Source: Tubiluchus corallicola
Lineage: Eukaryota; Priapulida; Priapulimorpha; Priapulimorphida; Tubiluchidae
DNA length: 64,000 nucleotides
Direction: 5' to 3'
Assembly: GCA_030141605.1 (NCBI GenBank)
Contig: JAQGDQ010000210.1
Coordinates: forward strand, 1 to 64,000
The first letter of the stretch is position 1; each line of letters begins with the position of its first letter. Of this stretch, positions 23,784 to 37,000 are shown piece after piece. The notes below the pieces were generated by a model. It saw only the letters and a program-made list of their open reading frames with translations. It made no database searches and was not told the DNA's origin. Made by a program: the position numbers and the translations under genes.

Positions 23784-25326
23784 TTAAGGATTTACTTTAC
23801 ACAAAAAATGCTGATTTTTGGTTTTTTGATACAAGCATCTTACCTTCCGTCAAGCTAGGAGTTCATTTTTTAAGAGACTGTTACTTTTAAACAGGTAAAT
23901 CATTAGTGACTGAAAGTTACATGGCAGCTTGTTGGCTCACCTGGCAGCATATCTTTCATGATTTCAGGTGTAAAAGTTACACATATTATGTTTAACATGA
24001 ACACAACTCTTTACATGTCAACTTTAGATGTTTTTATTTGATTCAGAGAATCATTTTTTTATTAAGATGATATTAATATTTATGATGGCATAACAACAAA
24101 GTATTTGAGAGCTGTTGAAGTATTTGCATTGGTAGTATCACTGATGTAAACAAATCCACAGATTAATTTGTTTACAGCAGAAAAAGATATGCAAATTTTT
24201 ACATGTTTTTTTCATGTAGCATCCTTTGTTGTTGACATAGTCAAAGTAGCATTATATAATGCTTTGTCTTGATCTTGATACATAGAAGTATAATCTCAAG
24301 TTTTTTATTTGATAATCAATGATAACATTAATGTAACTGATACAGTCACCACAAATATGTACATTATGTTGTTGAAACTCAAAATTATTTGCTTATGTTA
24401 CGTTTTTATTAATTTTGAATCTATTTTTTTTGCATATGTATTGGACAGCTTCGTGTTTCTGGCACTTAAAAAATAGCAATAATTTCTTTACCTCTGTAGT
24501 CAAAGTACCTCTTGTGTTTGATACAAAGCTGCATATGTCAGTTAACTTTTTTGTCAAATTTTGCCAAAATGTCTGCAAATGTTATGAAGTTTCAAATTCG
24601 ATTGAATTTTTTGCATTTGTATCTTCATTAAGTTAGCTGTGTGGGATAGTACTGGCAGATAGTACACCACATTTGAACAGTGTGTTGTTACAGTAATGAC
24701 TGTTCCTGTATATTTCTTCATGAAGAATTTGCTGCAGTTTGATTTAGCGAACTTTTGCCTTATAATTAAATATGCAAAATTTTTCAATTTGTTTAGACTG
24801 TGATTATAAAATGGGAATGTCTTCTGTTGATATAGTGAACATGCACATTTTTGATGTGTTAATATTCTTCCATTTTTTTCCTAGTAGGATGTAAAAAATT
24901 GTTTTATCTATGAAAATTTACAATTTCGCATATAAACAAGTGCCTATGTTCATTTGGAATTGGTGTTCTAAAACAGTAGTGCAAGTTTTTTAATTTTGTT
25001 TTCTCTTGTTAGTTACGATTTAATTCCTTTAGACATTGTTGATAATAACCTGGTTTGCATATTTCATTTGATACTGGCACATTGGTCAATTAATTATATG
25101 GAGGTTTCTGACCATCCAGGTTTCAAATTCATTCAAGTTAAAAAGACTGATCATGCAGTTTATTTGATGATTGTGTTATAATTCACTATCATGTTATGTC
25201 TTTGTTCATGACTATATGTACAATTTTAGGACTGATAACCTAAATGTAGACTTACGTTTATTAGAATCTCAGAATAATTATACCCATTTTAATACTTACA
25301 TATTTTACTTTAATACACTACGTACG
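23784..25326. other. Non-coding 3' flank of GULP1
   Basis: AT-rich; no exon or clear repeat seen, and no AATAAA found close to the GULP1 stop. ATTAAA at 24765-24770 is a possible weak signal. Confidence 0.35.
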
Positions 25327-25328
25327 TA

Positions 25329-25756
25329 CCGTATATACTCGCATATAAGCCGAATTTAGAACTATAAAATACAATACTGAAATTAGGGGGTCGGCTTATA
25401 TGCGCATGAAACAAAATGAACACAAGGACAGACACTAATGCCAATTTTCCAGCCACACATTTTCATCGCTATCTGACTCTTTATTTGGTTGTGTGTCACC
25501 CAATGTATAATTTCTTCTAGTATGTAACATAAAAGTAAGCATTTTACATCTTTATAGTAAAAAATTTCTATGAACCAAAAATACCCAATTAACAAAATGT
25601 GACAAAAAGGGATCAATTTTGTTGATTGGGTGTGGAGTAAAATTAGACAAGTTGATGGTCGGCTTATATACGGGTTTTTGCAAAAACTGGCCATTTTAAA
25701 GCACTTTTAGGGGGTCGGCTTATATGCGATGTAGGCTTATATGCGAGTATATACGG
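25329..25756. mobile_element. Mariner-like MITE with 25-bp terminal inverted repeats
   Basis: CCGTATATACTCGCATATAA plus GCCGA at the left (25329-25353), with its inverted complement at the right end (the last 25 bp carry the same sequence with a short internal duplication next to it). TA flanks both sides, the Tc1/mariner target. No transposase frame is left. Confidence 0.85.
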
Positions 25757-26374
25757 TAATTTAATCGTGAACGTAATATCCTCCTTATTTTAAAAGTAAA
25801 TATTGTAAACGAATGGTTTGATAGTTTTTGAAAGTTTTGTTGACTCTAATTTTGTGAGTAGATGATGGTTGCTCTTTGTTTTTCTAAGTTGCTTCCTAAG
25901 TTTCCTGTACCTAATTTTATAATTGTTAGATACTGGTGGACATTTTTATGACTGCGGGCAATGTTTAAGAATGTGATTATTGATGTTTGTGAGAAGTGCT
26001 GACGATGTTGTCGAAAATGCAGAAAACGTGGTGAAATTTGGAATTTGTTTACAATATTCATATTGTGTATGTAGCTAGAAGTGCTAGATGTTTTAATATG
26101 CAAGTACTGCATTTGTTAGTTTACTTTGTATTTTCTGTATAGCTATAACGTTAGACTTAGGTTGCAACTATGCGTTGCTCCTTTCAACAATTTTGTGATC
26201 AACATATCTATGCACAATATATGTTGGGGATGTTTAAGTTCTGTTCACGCTTTACAGATTTTCTACTTTTTAACTTTTTTTGTTCATTAAAAACGACCAG
26301 TCGTTTTGCTGATTATTGGTAATTATGTGGTAATGGAATTTCTGAAATAAGTAATTACATCTACCTGTATAACC

Positions 26375-27282
26375 CATAGATTTAAATGCCGCGTGCATGC
26401 TTGCAGAGAGCACAAAGGTAGGCAAATAATGGGCGCCATGTTCTACAACAAAAAAACTGCAACCGATTATTAGGCAAAAACAGGCCTTGCGGGTAGAAGT
26501 AACATTCATTACCAAAAAGGAAATTCGAATTGAATCGAATTTGTGACTTTCGAATTCGAATTCACCGAACTTCAGTATTTTCGAATTCGTTTTGAGATTG
26601 ATAGATTTTCGGACAAGTTTTCGAACCACCAGTAAAAATTAGTCTTACAAAGATCATGCATATTACTCGATTTTGTTCTGCAGTAGAACTACTAATAATT
26701 TGCTTGAAAATTGTGCACTGAAATCACAGCTAAATTGTGCTAATTGCATGATGTTTCAAACGTTTTATTGATAAAGAAAGTATGTGGTTGAAATGCTGAA
26801 TTATTTGAATCTATAGTTTTAGATTTGAGTCGAATTTGAACTATAGGTTTTACACGTCAAATGTAGACACAGGAAAGTTCAAATGTGACTTAGGTAAGTC
26901 AAATGTAGACATAGGAATTTCGAATGTGTTTTGGTAACTCAAATGTGACTTAGGTAAGTCAAATGTAGACATAGAACATTTGACTTGACATGTGTCTGCA
27001 TTTGAGTTACCAAAAACGCTTAAGGTTTCTTGAAAACCATTGTTAACACATTTGAACTACCAAAGCCTACGTTTGAGTTACCAAGACACATTTGAATTAC
27101 CTAACTCTACATCTGAGTTAACGCAGGTCTACATTTGACGTGTAAACCCTATAAAAAAACTCGTTAGAATTAGATTCGAACGTTAGAAGTCGAACGTTCG
27201 ATGCTCACCCCTACTTGAGGGACACACTTGATTCATTATTCCAGCTAGCAAGCCCTTTGCTGCGCACGCATTTAAATCTATG
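26375..27282. mobile_element. Inverted-repeat DNA element with a second MITE nested in it
   Basis: The ends CATAGATTTAAATGCCGCGT and, inverted from the right, CATAGATTTAAATGCGTGCG mark a 0.9-kb element. A related shorter copy is at 46977-47230. Inside lies the 26846-27149 MITE and TTCGAA-rich palindromic DNA. No transposase seen. Confidence 0.7.
26846..27149. mobile_element. Foldback MITE, TA-flanked
   Basis: GGTTTTACACGTCAAATGTAGAC-like ends (right end inverted, with G for one T) flanked by TA. The interior repeats caaatgtagacatagg and caaatgtgacttaggtaagt on one strand, and their complements later, so most of the element can fold on itself. Confidence 0.8.
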
Positions 27283-27430
27283 ATATATCTAAGTTTTGTT
27301 TAACGTTCTAGAGTAATCTCTCTCAAGTGCTTTTGTGGTGTGTTAACATTATGGTAGTACCATGGTTGCTACTAATTTTGATGCTATTATATTCAAAATG
27401 ATAATTATACTGTACTGTTATAATAAAATT

Positions 27431-27436
27431 TTTATT
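27431..27436 (-). terminator. Probable RNF32 polyadenylation signal
   Basis: AATAAA on the - strand, about 207 nt after the RNF32 stop. It is the first canonical hexamer I found in that direction. A + strand AATAAA lies next to it at 27422-27427, so GULP1 transcripts could end nearby, but that would imply a 3' UTR of about 4.7 kb. Confidence 0.5.
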
Positions 27437-27642
27437 TCAATACTTTCTTGGCGTTTAATTTGCCTTAAACATTAAAATTGAGTTTTTATGTATTGACGCT
27501 TCCTTAAATAGATACTACGTAACATTATTTTCTCTCTGTTAAAGTTGATTTTTGTACATATTTCTGTCAGCCTTTGCTACCCAGAAACAATTATTCAATA
27601 AATACGCACGTTTCATACATTAAAACTAACAACAAACAGAGT

Positions 27643-28020
27643 TTAAAAAGGTGAATGCGTTTCGATGATTTTGCTCTGATATTGTGACCTGCACACTGGG
27701 CACAGAGGGGGCTTGTGCAGGGAAAACCTCTCAAAGGACGCCACACACTGAGAGTGGAACATGTGAGAACATGACAAAAGTGACAGCGTGTTGCACAGTT
27801 TCGAGCACGAACGCTGACCTAGGTCACTTGAGCGGTCATTTCTGATTTCACTTTGCGAATCTCTTAGCAGGTTATTATTTAACTCTGAGATCCCATTGAC
27901 CATTGAGATTGATTTATCAGCTTCATCGTCACGTCCACAAATTGAAGACGCTGTGTTTGTTAGACGCTGTTTCAGTGGCATGATGCAGATTGGACAGTCT
28001 CTATCGTCTCGTTTCTTGGC
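27643..28020 (-). CDS. RNF32: RNF32 exon 6, RING2 with long internal loop and stop
   Basis: 125 codons plus TAA (27645-27643). It starts [16 protein letters not shown], then a polar loop of about 71 residues. [20 protein letters not shown] and [12 protein letters not shown] follow. The loop sits between the first and second ligand pairs, where human has roughly 25 residues. It is rich in Ser, Asn and Asp and has an extra Cys cluster (SCSKLC). Confidence 0.95.
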   Translation of the reverse strand, partial: AKKRDDRDCPICIMPLKQRLTNTASSICGRDDEADKSISMVNGISELNNNLLRDSQSEIRNDRSSDLGQRSCSKLCNTLSLLSCSHMFHSQCVASFERFSLHKPPLCPVCRSQYQSKIIETHSPF

Positions 28021-31000
28021 CTATCAACAACAACAAAGGCAAAAAATAAAGTCTTATAAAGTGTACAATACGAGAAGCTTCTAATAAAGCAAATGACTCG
28101 CGATTATGAATTTTAAAAATTAAATGTATTGAGGTACAACTATAGCTATTGTATTGTAACAGTTTCTCACAAACAAAGTTCACCTTATAATCGCTGAGGG
28201 AGAATTCGCAAGTGTACATGTTGGCAGGAAGCAACTGTCATGGCAATAATGTAACAACGATGAACACCAGCCCAAAACTAGTCAGTAGAGAAACCTTTTA
28301 TTATAGATGTAACAAAATGGGTAAGATGAGTTTGAAGCATATATACAAACAGACTAGAATTCACTAATGAAATGCGCTGGTTGGCGTCAGGAACCGTACT
28401 GAGGTTTTGTCTCACGGTCCGGGTTCGAGGCTGATTACCAGGATGTGATTAACGTCATTGTTATGAGATTCTAAAGATTGTTATGAGAAAATACAATAGC
28501 GTCCGGTTACAATAATGATGCTTATTGCTAAAATGTGCCAGTAAATTCCTGTTCAATTTTAATTGAAATGAATTTGAATTGCAGTTTTTATTGCAGAATC
28601 AAAGTTGCACATTACAAACATGCATACTTGAAAAGTTTTAAGGACAGTATTTGCCTCATACGCAGCAGAGTCTGAAAACGATAATCACTGTACCTACGCT
28701 TCTGAGTGTATGCGGCCATGATTTAAAAAAACATGTTTAATCTCTTCAATAATAACAACAAAATAAGGACGATTAAAGTTGACATTAGTCTATTGTAGTA
28801 GAGAAGTCACGAAAAGGTTATTCTTTAATATTTGACATAAGATACTTCTAAGCAAAGTGAAAGCGCAATGACAATATGCTACAATGAAGAGCAGGAATAA
28901 ACATTTAATCAATAGAAATGAACAACGTTCAGTTCACAAGATTGCTGCGGAAAGAAAATTCTTTGTTAGTTCATAGCACTGAACATAAAGCAGACAACGC
29001 TGAGATTAATATCTGAAATTTTTTATGATAACATGTTATAAAATAACGCAAATGATTTTTTCTGCACAAAATGTTTTGTAATTTAGATTCAGTTTAACTT
29101 TTCCTAGTTGAAAGTGCCAGATCTAAACGCTGAAGTAGTAGAAACTTGTCATCAGCGTATAACATATGTTTTGCATGCTTTCCCGCTGAAACATCATTGA
29201 AGCTAGCTAACTTTGGACGCAGTTCATAAAGGTGAATAAATATGGAAGGCAAAGAGTTGCCGGCTTGTCGTATGCCTTTTCATTAGATATAGCCTTAATT
29301 AACCCACCTGATATGTGTTGAACCAATTAGGCCTTTTAGATATACAGAAGATGTGAGTAATAGTATCGCGAAATTCAGAAATTGATATTTTGCAGTTTAC
29401 CCTGTCAATAGCAGGAGGCGTCGAGAAAGGAGATCTCTAAGGAGAATATGTTCTTCTTGAGTATCAAAATTACTTAAATCAGTCACCTCTCCGAGAAGGT
29501 AATGTTTTGTTTTGTATAATACAAAAGCAACAGGAATGTAACAATATGCTAAGGCAAGGGTTTCATCAATTAAAATTTAATTTTTACATGTATAGTATAG
29601 GTCTCGATATAATTACACTTCGTCGTAGTGTAGGAAATTGGATTTACTGTATTTCAATGTTTGAGAAAAATAATTGAAAATATCCAGGACAAAAATAATG
29701 TCGCACCATACCTATCTAGTAAAAGCAATTTATCGGTACAGCAAACATTTCATTTGCTTTATATACCTTATATACATTTATATGTAAAAGGAGCATTGTT
29801 GGGTACATACGTTTCCTTACCTGTTAAATTTGGTTTTCCCCTTTAACTGTCATCAGTCGTGTGACCAGATAGTTGGCCAGGTAGACATTACCTGGCATGC
29901 AATACAAGTTCATATGACGTGATTGTTGTGAATTGAATTGTTTTTTGCATGTTACAAGCGCCAAAACTCAGGAGGACCACATTGTGCGTGTCTAATTATC
30001 TTTGTTCTCACTGCTTTATACAAATATAGCTATTTCGCTGTTTTTTTTTGTATAATTATAATAAAAAATCAGATAATCTAATTTAGTAATTTACCTGCAT
30101 GGAACTTATGTTTTTTGCTATTAACTCTTGCTGCAATTTATTATTACAGATAAAACGACAATCGCTGCATATTGAACAAATTTGGATTTTCTGGAGTTTA
30201 AATGTAGTACAAGCATAGTTGGTAAATACATTCTAATTACACAAAAATTGAATCTCCAATATACGTGTGTGTGTGTGTGTGCGTGTGCGTGTGCGTGTGC
30301 GTGTGCGTGTGTGTGTGTGTGTGCGTGTGTGTGTGCGTGTGTGTGTGCGTGTGTATGTGTATTCGTGCGCGCGCGCGTGTGTGTGTGTTCGTGCGCGCGT
30401 GTGTGTGTTCGTGCGTGCGTGTGTGTGTGTGTGTCAACAAAGACACTGTACTGCGCAGATTTCTGTCACAACAGGAAGAAACTATAACAACCTTTTTAGC
30501 AACTTCTTCCCAATCAACAATTTGATTTGCTGAAAGAAATGCATCCAATTCCTCGAAAGTTGCCCGACTCTTGGCGAGTGAATCGTCTATTTGTCGCAAA
30601 AAGCTGGACGTGTCCCAGGTTGACTTTATCATTCGGTTTGTAATGTCTGTCAACTGAAAAAGGCATTGCTATGAACAAGACTTCTGGAAATTCCTTGTAC
30701 AACTAATTTGCTATTGTTTAAAGGTCCTATGATACTATTTTTTATGTTATTTTCTTTTATAGCGTAGGCGGGAATTGCATATTTCTTAACTTTGAGATAG
30801 CTCTGATGCGTACTTTTATGTGATGTTGTTGCTTAAATTGCGTGCTGTTGGCCCTGCAGCAAATATTACTGCTCGCCATGACATTCAATGGTCTAACGTC
30901 ACACCAGGTAGAGCTTACAGGAAGGTAAGCAGAGCTGAGCAGTCGTTCATACAGAGCAGGCGGAACCAGAGCTGAGCAGTCGTTCATACAGAGCAGGCGG

Positions 31001-34000
31001 AACCAGAGCTGAGCAGTCGTTCATACAGAGCAGGCGGAACCAGAAGCTGACACAAGTTAAACTTATCCTTTTAGCAAGGACTACTATACAGGTTGTATAG
31101 TAGTCCTTGCCTTTTACCTAACTCAAAGAAGTGAACTTTTCCTCACATTGAACTGATTCAGAAAACCCCTCCTATGAGTTGGCCATGTATTTTATCTAGA
31201 TCTGCAAAGATTGGCAAATGATACACGAGACATTTCTTTTATACTAATTAGAGCCAAAAGCGTCTTGTCAACACTAATGTGTTTTGTTCAACTTTGCATT
31301 TCCCTAAAATAGATTATACATTGTTGGACGTATAAGTGCATATTATATGCACTGAAAAACATCATGGACATTAGTCTATAGTTGCCACAGACACATGAGT
31401 AATCGAAGACAATGTCGAAGAAACTACGAGAAAACTAAAAAATTACAGAATACGTGTAACGCTATATAGTACATGTATTGCATAACAAAATCTGTTGGAG
31501 AAAGCAAAATTTTTTCATATCTTGTACCAATAAGCACCCAAGACGCTGTGAATGTTTTCGTGTTTTTAATTTAATTTATTACTATATTTTCACATCACAC
31601 ACAAACAATAATTAAAAAATAAATGTTTGCATAAAAAAATCATTAAATCATTGAGGTGTTGGAGACGTCTGGAGTCTAAATTACCTGCTTGTAATCGCCT
31701 ATCAAAAAGTAAAAATCTACTTAAATGCACAGCATTTAATCTAGTTTTAAAATGTTTTGTGGTCTGCGCGGTTACAAGTGGAAATCCATTTACTTTGGCG
31801 GGTACGGTACTTCAGACAGTGACAACCCTGTTTGAGAAAAAGTCACCAAAAGCTTTTTTCTCAGTACGTCTAACAAAGAGTTTGAGCGATTGGTTACTTT
31901 TGGTTTTGTTGATTGCCTTAGTAAAAATTTGTCAAAATCTAGATACAACTCTTTATGAACAATTTTATAGCACCTAACTAAATTTGCTGTATCTATGAAT
32001 ACATAAGAGGAATTCTCGGAGCGGCAACCTACTTGTCTGTATTACCTTCTCTGCAAAAAACCTTTTCCTCAGTAACGGGTTTTTAGGAGGTACTGTTCTG
32101 CGAAGTTCGACGTACCACTTCCTCACCACATACCCCCTCCAACAAGCTTGTATCTTGCACGCTGAGCGAACTCGATTCCACTTTTCACCGTCGTGCACGA
32201 CCCTGGCAGTGTACTGCTGATGGCGACAAACTGGACAACACTTTCTACCCGTGAAACGTTCTAGCGAACGCAAGCATGCCTAAATATTAAAGTACAACTT
32301 CATAAATGCGATTACTGAAACATATTCACTATGAAACAGTGTAAAGGGAAAATTCTTGGCTAAATGGTTACGGTGTCGTGCTTGATGTCTGAAGTTAAGA
32401 TGTCATCGAGATTGGTCAGTTAATGGATGGTTGAACAGCTGTTTACAATTTTATAAAACAATACCAACTTATGAAATAATCGTCTTTTATAAAGGTAGTC
32501 AAATCCACAGTCAGTTATCAATTTAGATGTTTGTAAACCCTTCATTGCTTTACTACACACATAAGCTGCACTTTTCTGAGTTTTCTCTAACATATTTGAC
32601 AAAGAGGAAGGAATATTACAACATGCTGGGTTGGCTTAACCTAAAATGGGCCTGATCGTTGATTTATAAAGATGCTCAAGCACGACACGTCGAACAACAC
32701 GGGATATTTTTTAAAAAGATCGATGCATGACTAGGCCTTTTCAATTATATAGTGTACATGATGTTTCCATTTTAGGCTTGACTAAAAGTAGATGCCTACG
32801 TTTTCAAGGCAATATTGTTTAAGTATGGGGGGGGGGGCTGCAATAGTGGATTGGGCTTACAAGGGAAAAACATGACTTCAGTTCTATCTGGACTAAATAA
32901 TCCATTCCATTGTTTAGACCAAGTGTAAATTTTCGCGAGGTCATTGTTTAACTGAGTGGATCGTGAACAACATCAGTTAATGAGGTGTCGTCAACCCAAA
33001 CAATCTGATATCACATCCAATATTATTTTTCAAGTCGTCAATTCGTCAATAAAGAACAAAAAAGAATAGGTCCTAAAATACAGCCTTGTGGCACTCCTGC
33101 ATTAGCGTAGCTAAAATTTGGATGATTTCTCTTTAATTATGACTCTTTGTTGTCTCTGTGTTAAGCAAAATTCGAGCTGCATTAAAAGGTTGTCTTTGAT
33201 GGCACTTTGCCACAATTTAAATAACAGACCTCTATGCCAGACCCGTCAAAGGCTTTGGACATATCGAGAAATGCTGCTCTTACATCGAAACCATTATCCG
33301 TGGCTTCACAGAGCCTGTGAGTAATAAACATTAGCTGATAGACAGTGCCATTATTGGGTTTAAATCCTGAGTTTCTATTTGTTATCTGGTTATTATCGTT
33401 TAATAAATAGTTATACAAATAGTTATAATTTATTCTTTCTAATACTTTAGACAAACAGGCAAATAAAGAAACAGGTCGGTAATTAGTTTTCAATTGCCGG
33501 TCGCCCTTTTTGAAGATGGGGCACACATTTGCTTTCTTCCATATTTGCTGAAATAGTGAAATAGATAAAGATTTGTGGAATAATTTACATAACGGTGCAA
33601 TGAAAGAATAAACTGTGTTATGAAGAATGACATTGTTTATATTATCAAAACCATTTGCCTTATTAATATCTAAACTAGCAAACACGTCATAAACTTCTTT
33701 TTCAGTAATGTTTACATTAGATAATTCTGCCTGGGTTTTAAGGAAGAATTGGGAGAGAATATTTGTGGTATACAAAGTCGACTGTTCACAAAAAAGTTAT
33801 TTATAATATTGAGTTTATCCATTTTGCGATATTCCAGTAAACTCCAATATTGCAATCTTGAGTTGCATAAAAATAAACAAGAGACATCACGTGTAAATAT
33901 AGGTTAAAACGCTTACGTCAAACCGGTATGACGATAATATTTATTTATTTATTTATTTATTCATCGTATTATAGTTTTATTGTTCACTTCAGTTTGGTTC

Positions 34001-37000
34001 CTGCAATTAGAGAAAATATGTTTCATAGTTTTTGCATTCCTAAGTTTAACTAGGTCTCGCGAGGGGGCCAAAGGAAAAGTCACCGGTAATGATTATAAAT
34101 CTTGGGTAAGAAATTTACCACTTTGGAGTATCCGTCAAACTAGACTTACTAGAGAGCAAAATTTTGCCGCGAGTTACTCTCCAAAAGTAAGCGTGAGCTA
34201 GCACTCACTTCTCTATTCACTGCATGAAGAGTCGAGAGTAACTCGCCAAGTTGTTCACACTGAACAGTAGCTCGCAGCAACTGTGGGATAGTTTGCAACA
34301 AGTTACCATACAGTAACTCGCAAAGCAGTTATATAACTCGACAAAAAACTCGCTAATCTGAGCGAGCTGTTACTCTTTATGACACTTTAGTTAAGGTTTT
34401 TCGCGTTATTTGTTCCTGAAAGAAGGTTATTGCTGAATACCCAGAATGCTTATACTTTCCAAGTATTCCGAGCATTCTAGACTATAATTATCAGTTATTT
34501 CATTACAAGTTATCACTTGAGGACTGTAAACGTTTTGAAAAAATCAGGACAGAGTCTTTGGAAAGCCTTAGATGTTGATCTTGAACCATTGTACGACCAC
34601 AAGGAACGAGTTTGTAGTAAATAAATACTTTATTTTATTTATATAACTAGAATCCAGCTTGCTTTCGAATCTTCGTTACTGTGCTCGTCGTGGTTACTAA
34701 TTTCTTTTCCCGAAAGTTAGAGAATCCAGGTAAGTTTAAATAAAACTAAACTAAAATGATGGCCGAACAACAAATAAGGCAACATTTTGCAAAGGTGCGA
34801 GGTGACACAAAATTTTATGACGGGATTGACATTCTCGCAAACGTTCCCTCAGTATAGAGAGATTAAAAATTAATCTACATCGTAACTAAAACACAATGAT
34901 GAAACGAAATAACATACGCTACATACCAAGTGAAAAACGTGAGAACATGACAACATCACCTACAAAAACAATTTGTTAGTCAGTAATAACTAAACAATGG
35001 CTTTTAGCTACTGAATATATATTGCTTACTTTGGTTACTAACAGGTCCGCTAACAAAATATTACGCATACCGTTCGGTGATTGAGTAACAACCCACTATT
35101 TACAAAAATGATTCTGATCAACCCTTAAGCAAAATAAATTTCAGCGAACAAAAGTTGTTACAGATCCTGATAACAGATGTCGCCGCACGGTATCAGTTCT
35201 TGCTTGGAAACTAGGGTTACTGTAATGGCGCGTTCAGACATTCTCTCTGAGAGTAAAGTTACAACGTGTGAACGGTTTGGCAACTTGTTGCGCAACTTCT
35301 CTCGGTGAGGAAAGTTGTACGTGTGAACGGCTTAGCAACTTCTCTCGCGACTTTACTCTCAGAGAGAAGTTGCGCAACAAGTTGCGAGAGAAGTCCCAAC
35401 GTCTGAACGCGCCATTAGTTAGATCTTGAGTTTCGGGAAGGTAACATCTATCTGTTTCTATACATGCATGATTATACTCCTTTATTTTAAAAGCTGGCTT
35501 ATTAATAGATTTATAATTAAGGAGATTATATAAACTGTCGCCTGTTTGTTTAGGACTGATCTTCGAACCTGCTTTGTGTCAGAGAAATGCTCCTTACAGA
35601 TGACACAGGGATATTTGGAGTCTTCCCGTTTTCTCGATGTCATCTTCACTTTTTCCCATTCATTCTCGTTCAGATGTCCTTCTTGGGAATGGACAATGCC
35701 CAGTTTTTCAGCTGCAAAATTATAGTTTTTTGCTATTGTAACTAACCTGAAAACGGTTAACAAAAACTAATAGAATTTGTTTTATATAAGATACTGATGC
35801 ACTTTTTAACCCACGTTGGTGAACATTTTCATTTAGTTTTGGTTTCCTGGAAGTAGACAGGATTTCCCTGGGATCAATCGCGAAAAATTACAATCGAAGA
35901 GCAAAACCCAGTGATATATTTTTCTGGGCTTTAGTGAATCAAGTCTTATGTAACGAGAATTTAAAAGATTTTGGCAACAAAAATATTGTTTAAGAAATAT
36001 CGCAATTTATTGCAGTTTATAGCAAAACCATATTTTAACACAACTTTCGTGAAAAACATACTTGGAATAAATTTACAATTCCCCACACATTTTAAATACC
36101 CCAACCTTAACCCTAGCCCTAACCCTAACCTTATCTTTATCCTTATTCTAACCCTAACCCTAACCCCAACTTTAGCCCTAACCCTAATCCTAATCCTAAT
36201 TCACAAAGTAATTTCTTGTGTGTGTGGGGAATTGTAAACTTTAGCCATAGATTTTCTATCAAATGTTACTAAACTTTGAGGGGCCCCAGGCTGCAGCCTA
36301 TACAAGCTATACTATCCTATAGGATAATCCAGCTCTGCTTGCAAAGCTTGGGGGGCCCTAGGCTGTAGCCTATACTAACCTATAGGATAATCCAGCTGTG
36401 CTTGCAAAGCTTGAGGGGCCCTAGGCTGCAGCCTATACTATCCTATAGGATAATCCAGCTGTGCTTGCAAAGCTTGAGGGGCCCTAGGCTGCAGCCTATA
36501 CTATCCTATAGGATAGTCCAGCTCTGCTTGCAAAGCTTGAGGGGCCCTAGGCTGTAGCCTATACTAGGCTATGCTAGCCTATAGGATAATCCTAGCCTGG
36601 CTCATAGTAATTAATAATAAACACATTCGTGACTTTTGATTTTCTTGATGCGATTGTTTTTCATCCGACATGTTTTTCTTGCCCCAGCAGGAGTCGTCTT
36701 GTTGTCTCAGAAATAATGATTTTGCAATTTTGTTGTTGGTAATTAAAAGCAGAATCGTTAAAAATCATGCGCCTGAAGAAGCCCCTGCAACTGTAAGGTA
36801 AAAATGCGTAAATATTACAAACTGTCGGCGAGAATTTGGTAAAAAAACACGAAAAAAATTAAATTTTTTGATAATACCTAATGTAGGTTTAAGTGGCGTA
36901 TCAATCACGTATTCTTCTTTGTCGCTACCCTCAGTTCTGTTTTTCAATTTCAAATTCCGTGTTTGCGACTTGGAGTTCTTATACGTCAACGCTTTCAATT

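Noticed and set aside
28379-28450. A functional tRNA gene
   Set aside because: The B box and anticodon-like loop are present, but the acceptor and T stems do not pair; kept only as a low-confidence remnant.
30182-30533. Open frames of Cys-Val or Val-Arg repeats
   Set aside because: Translation of the GT/GC repeat in an RNF32 intron; the real exon is on the other strand at 30492-30653.
36100-36205. A true chromosome end
   Set aside because: The repeat is short and degenerate, and RNF32 exons lie on both sides.
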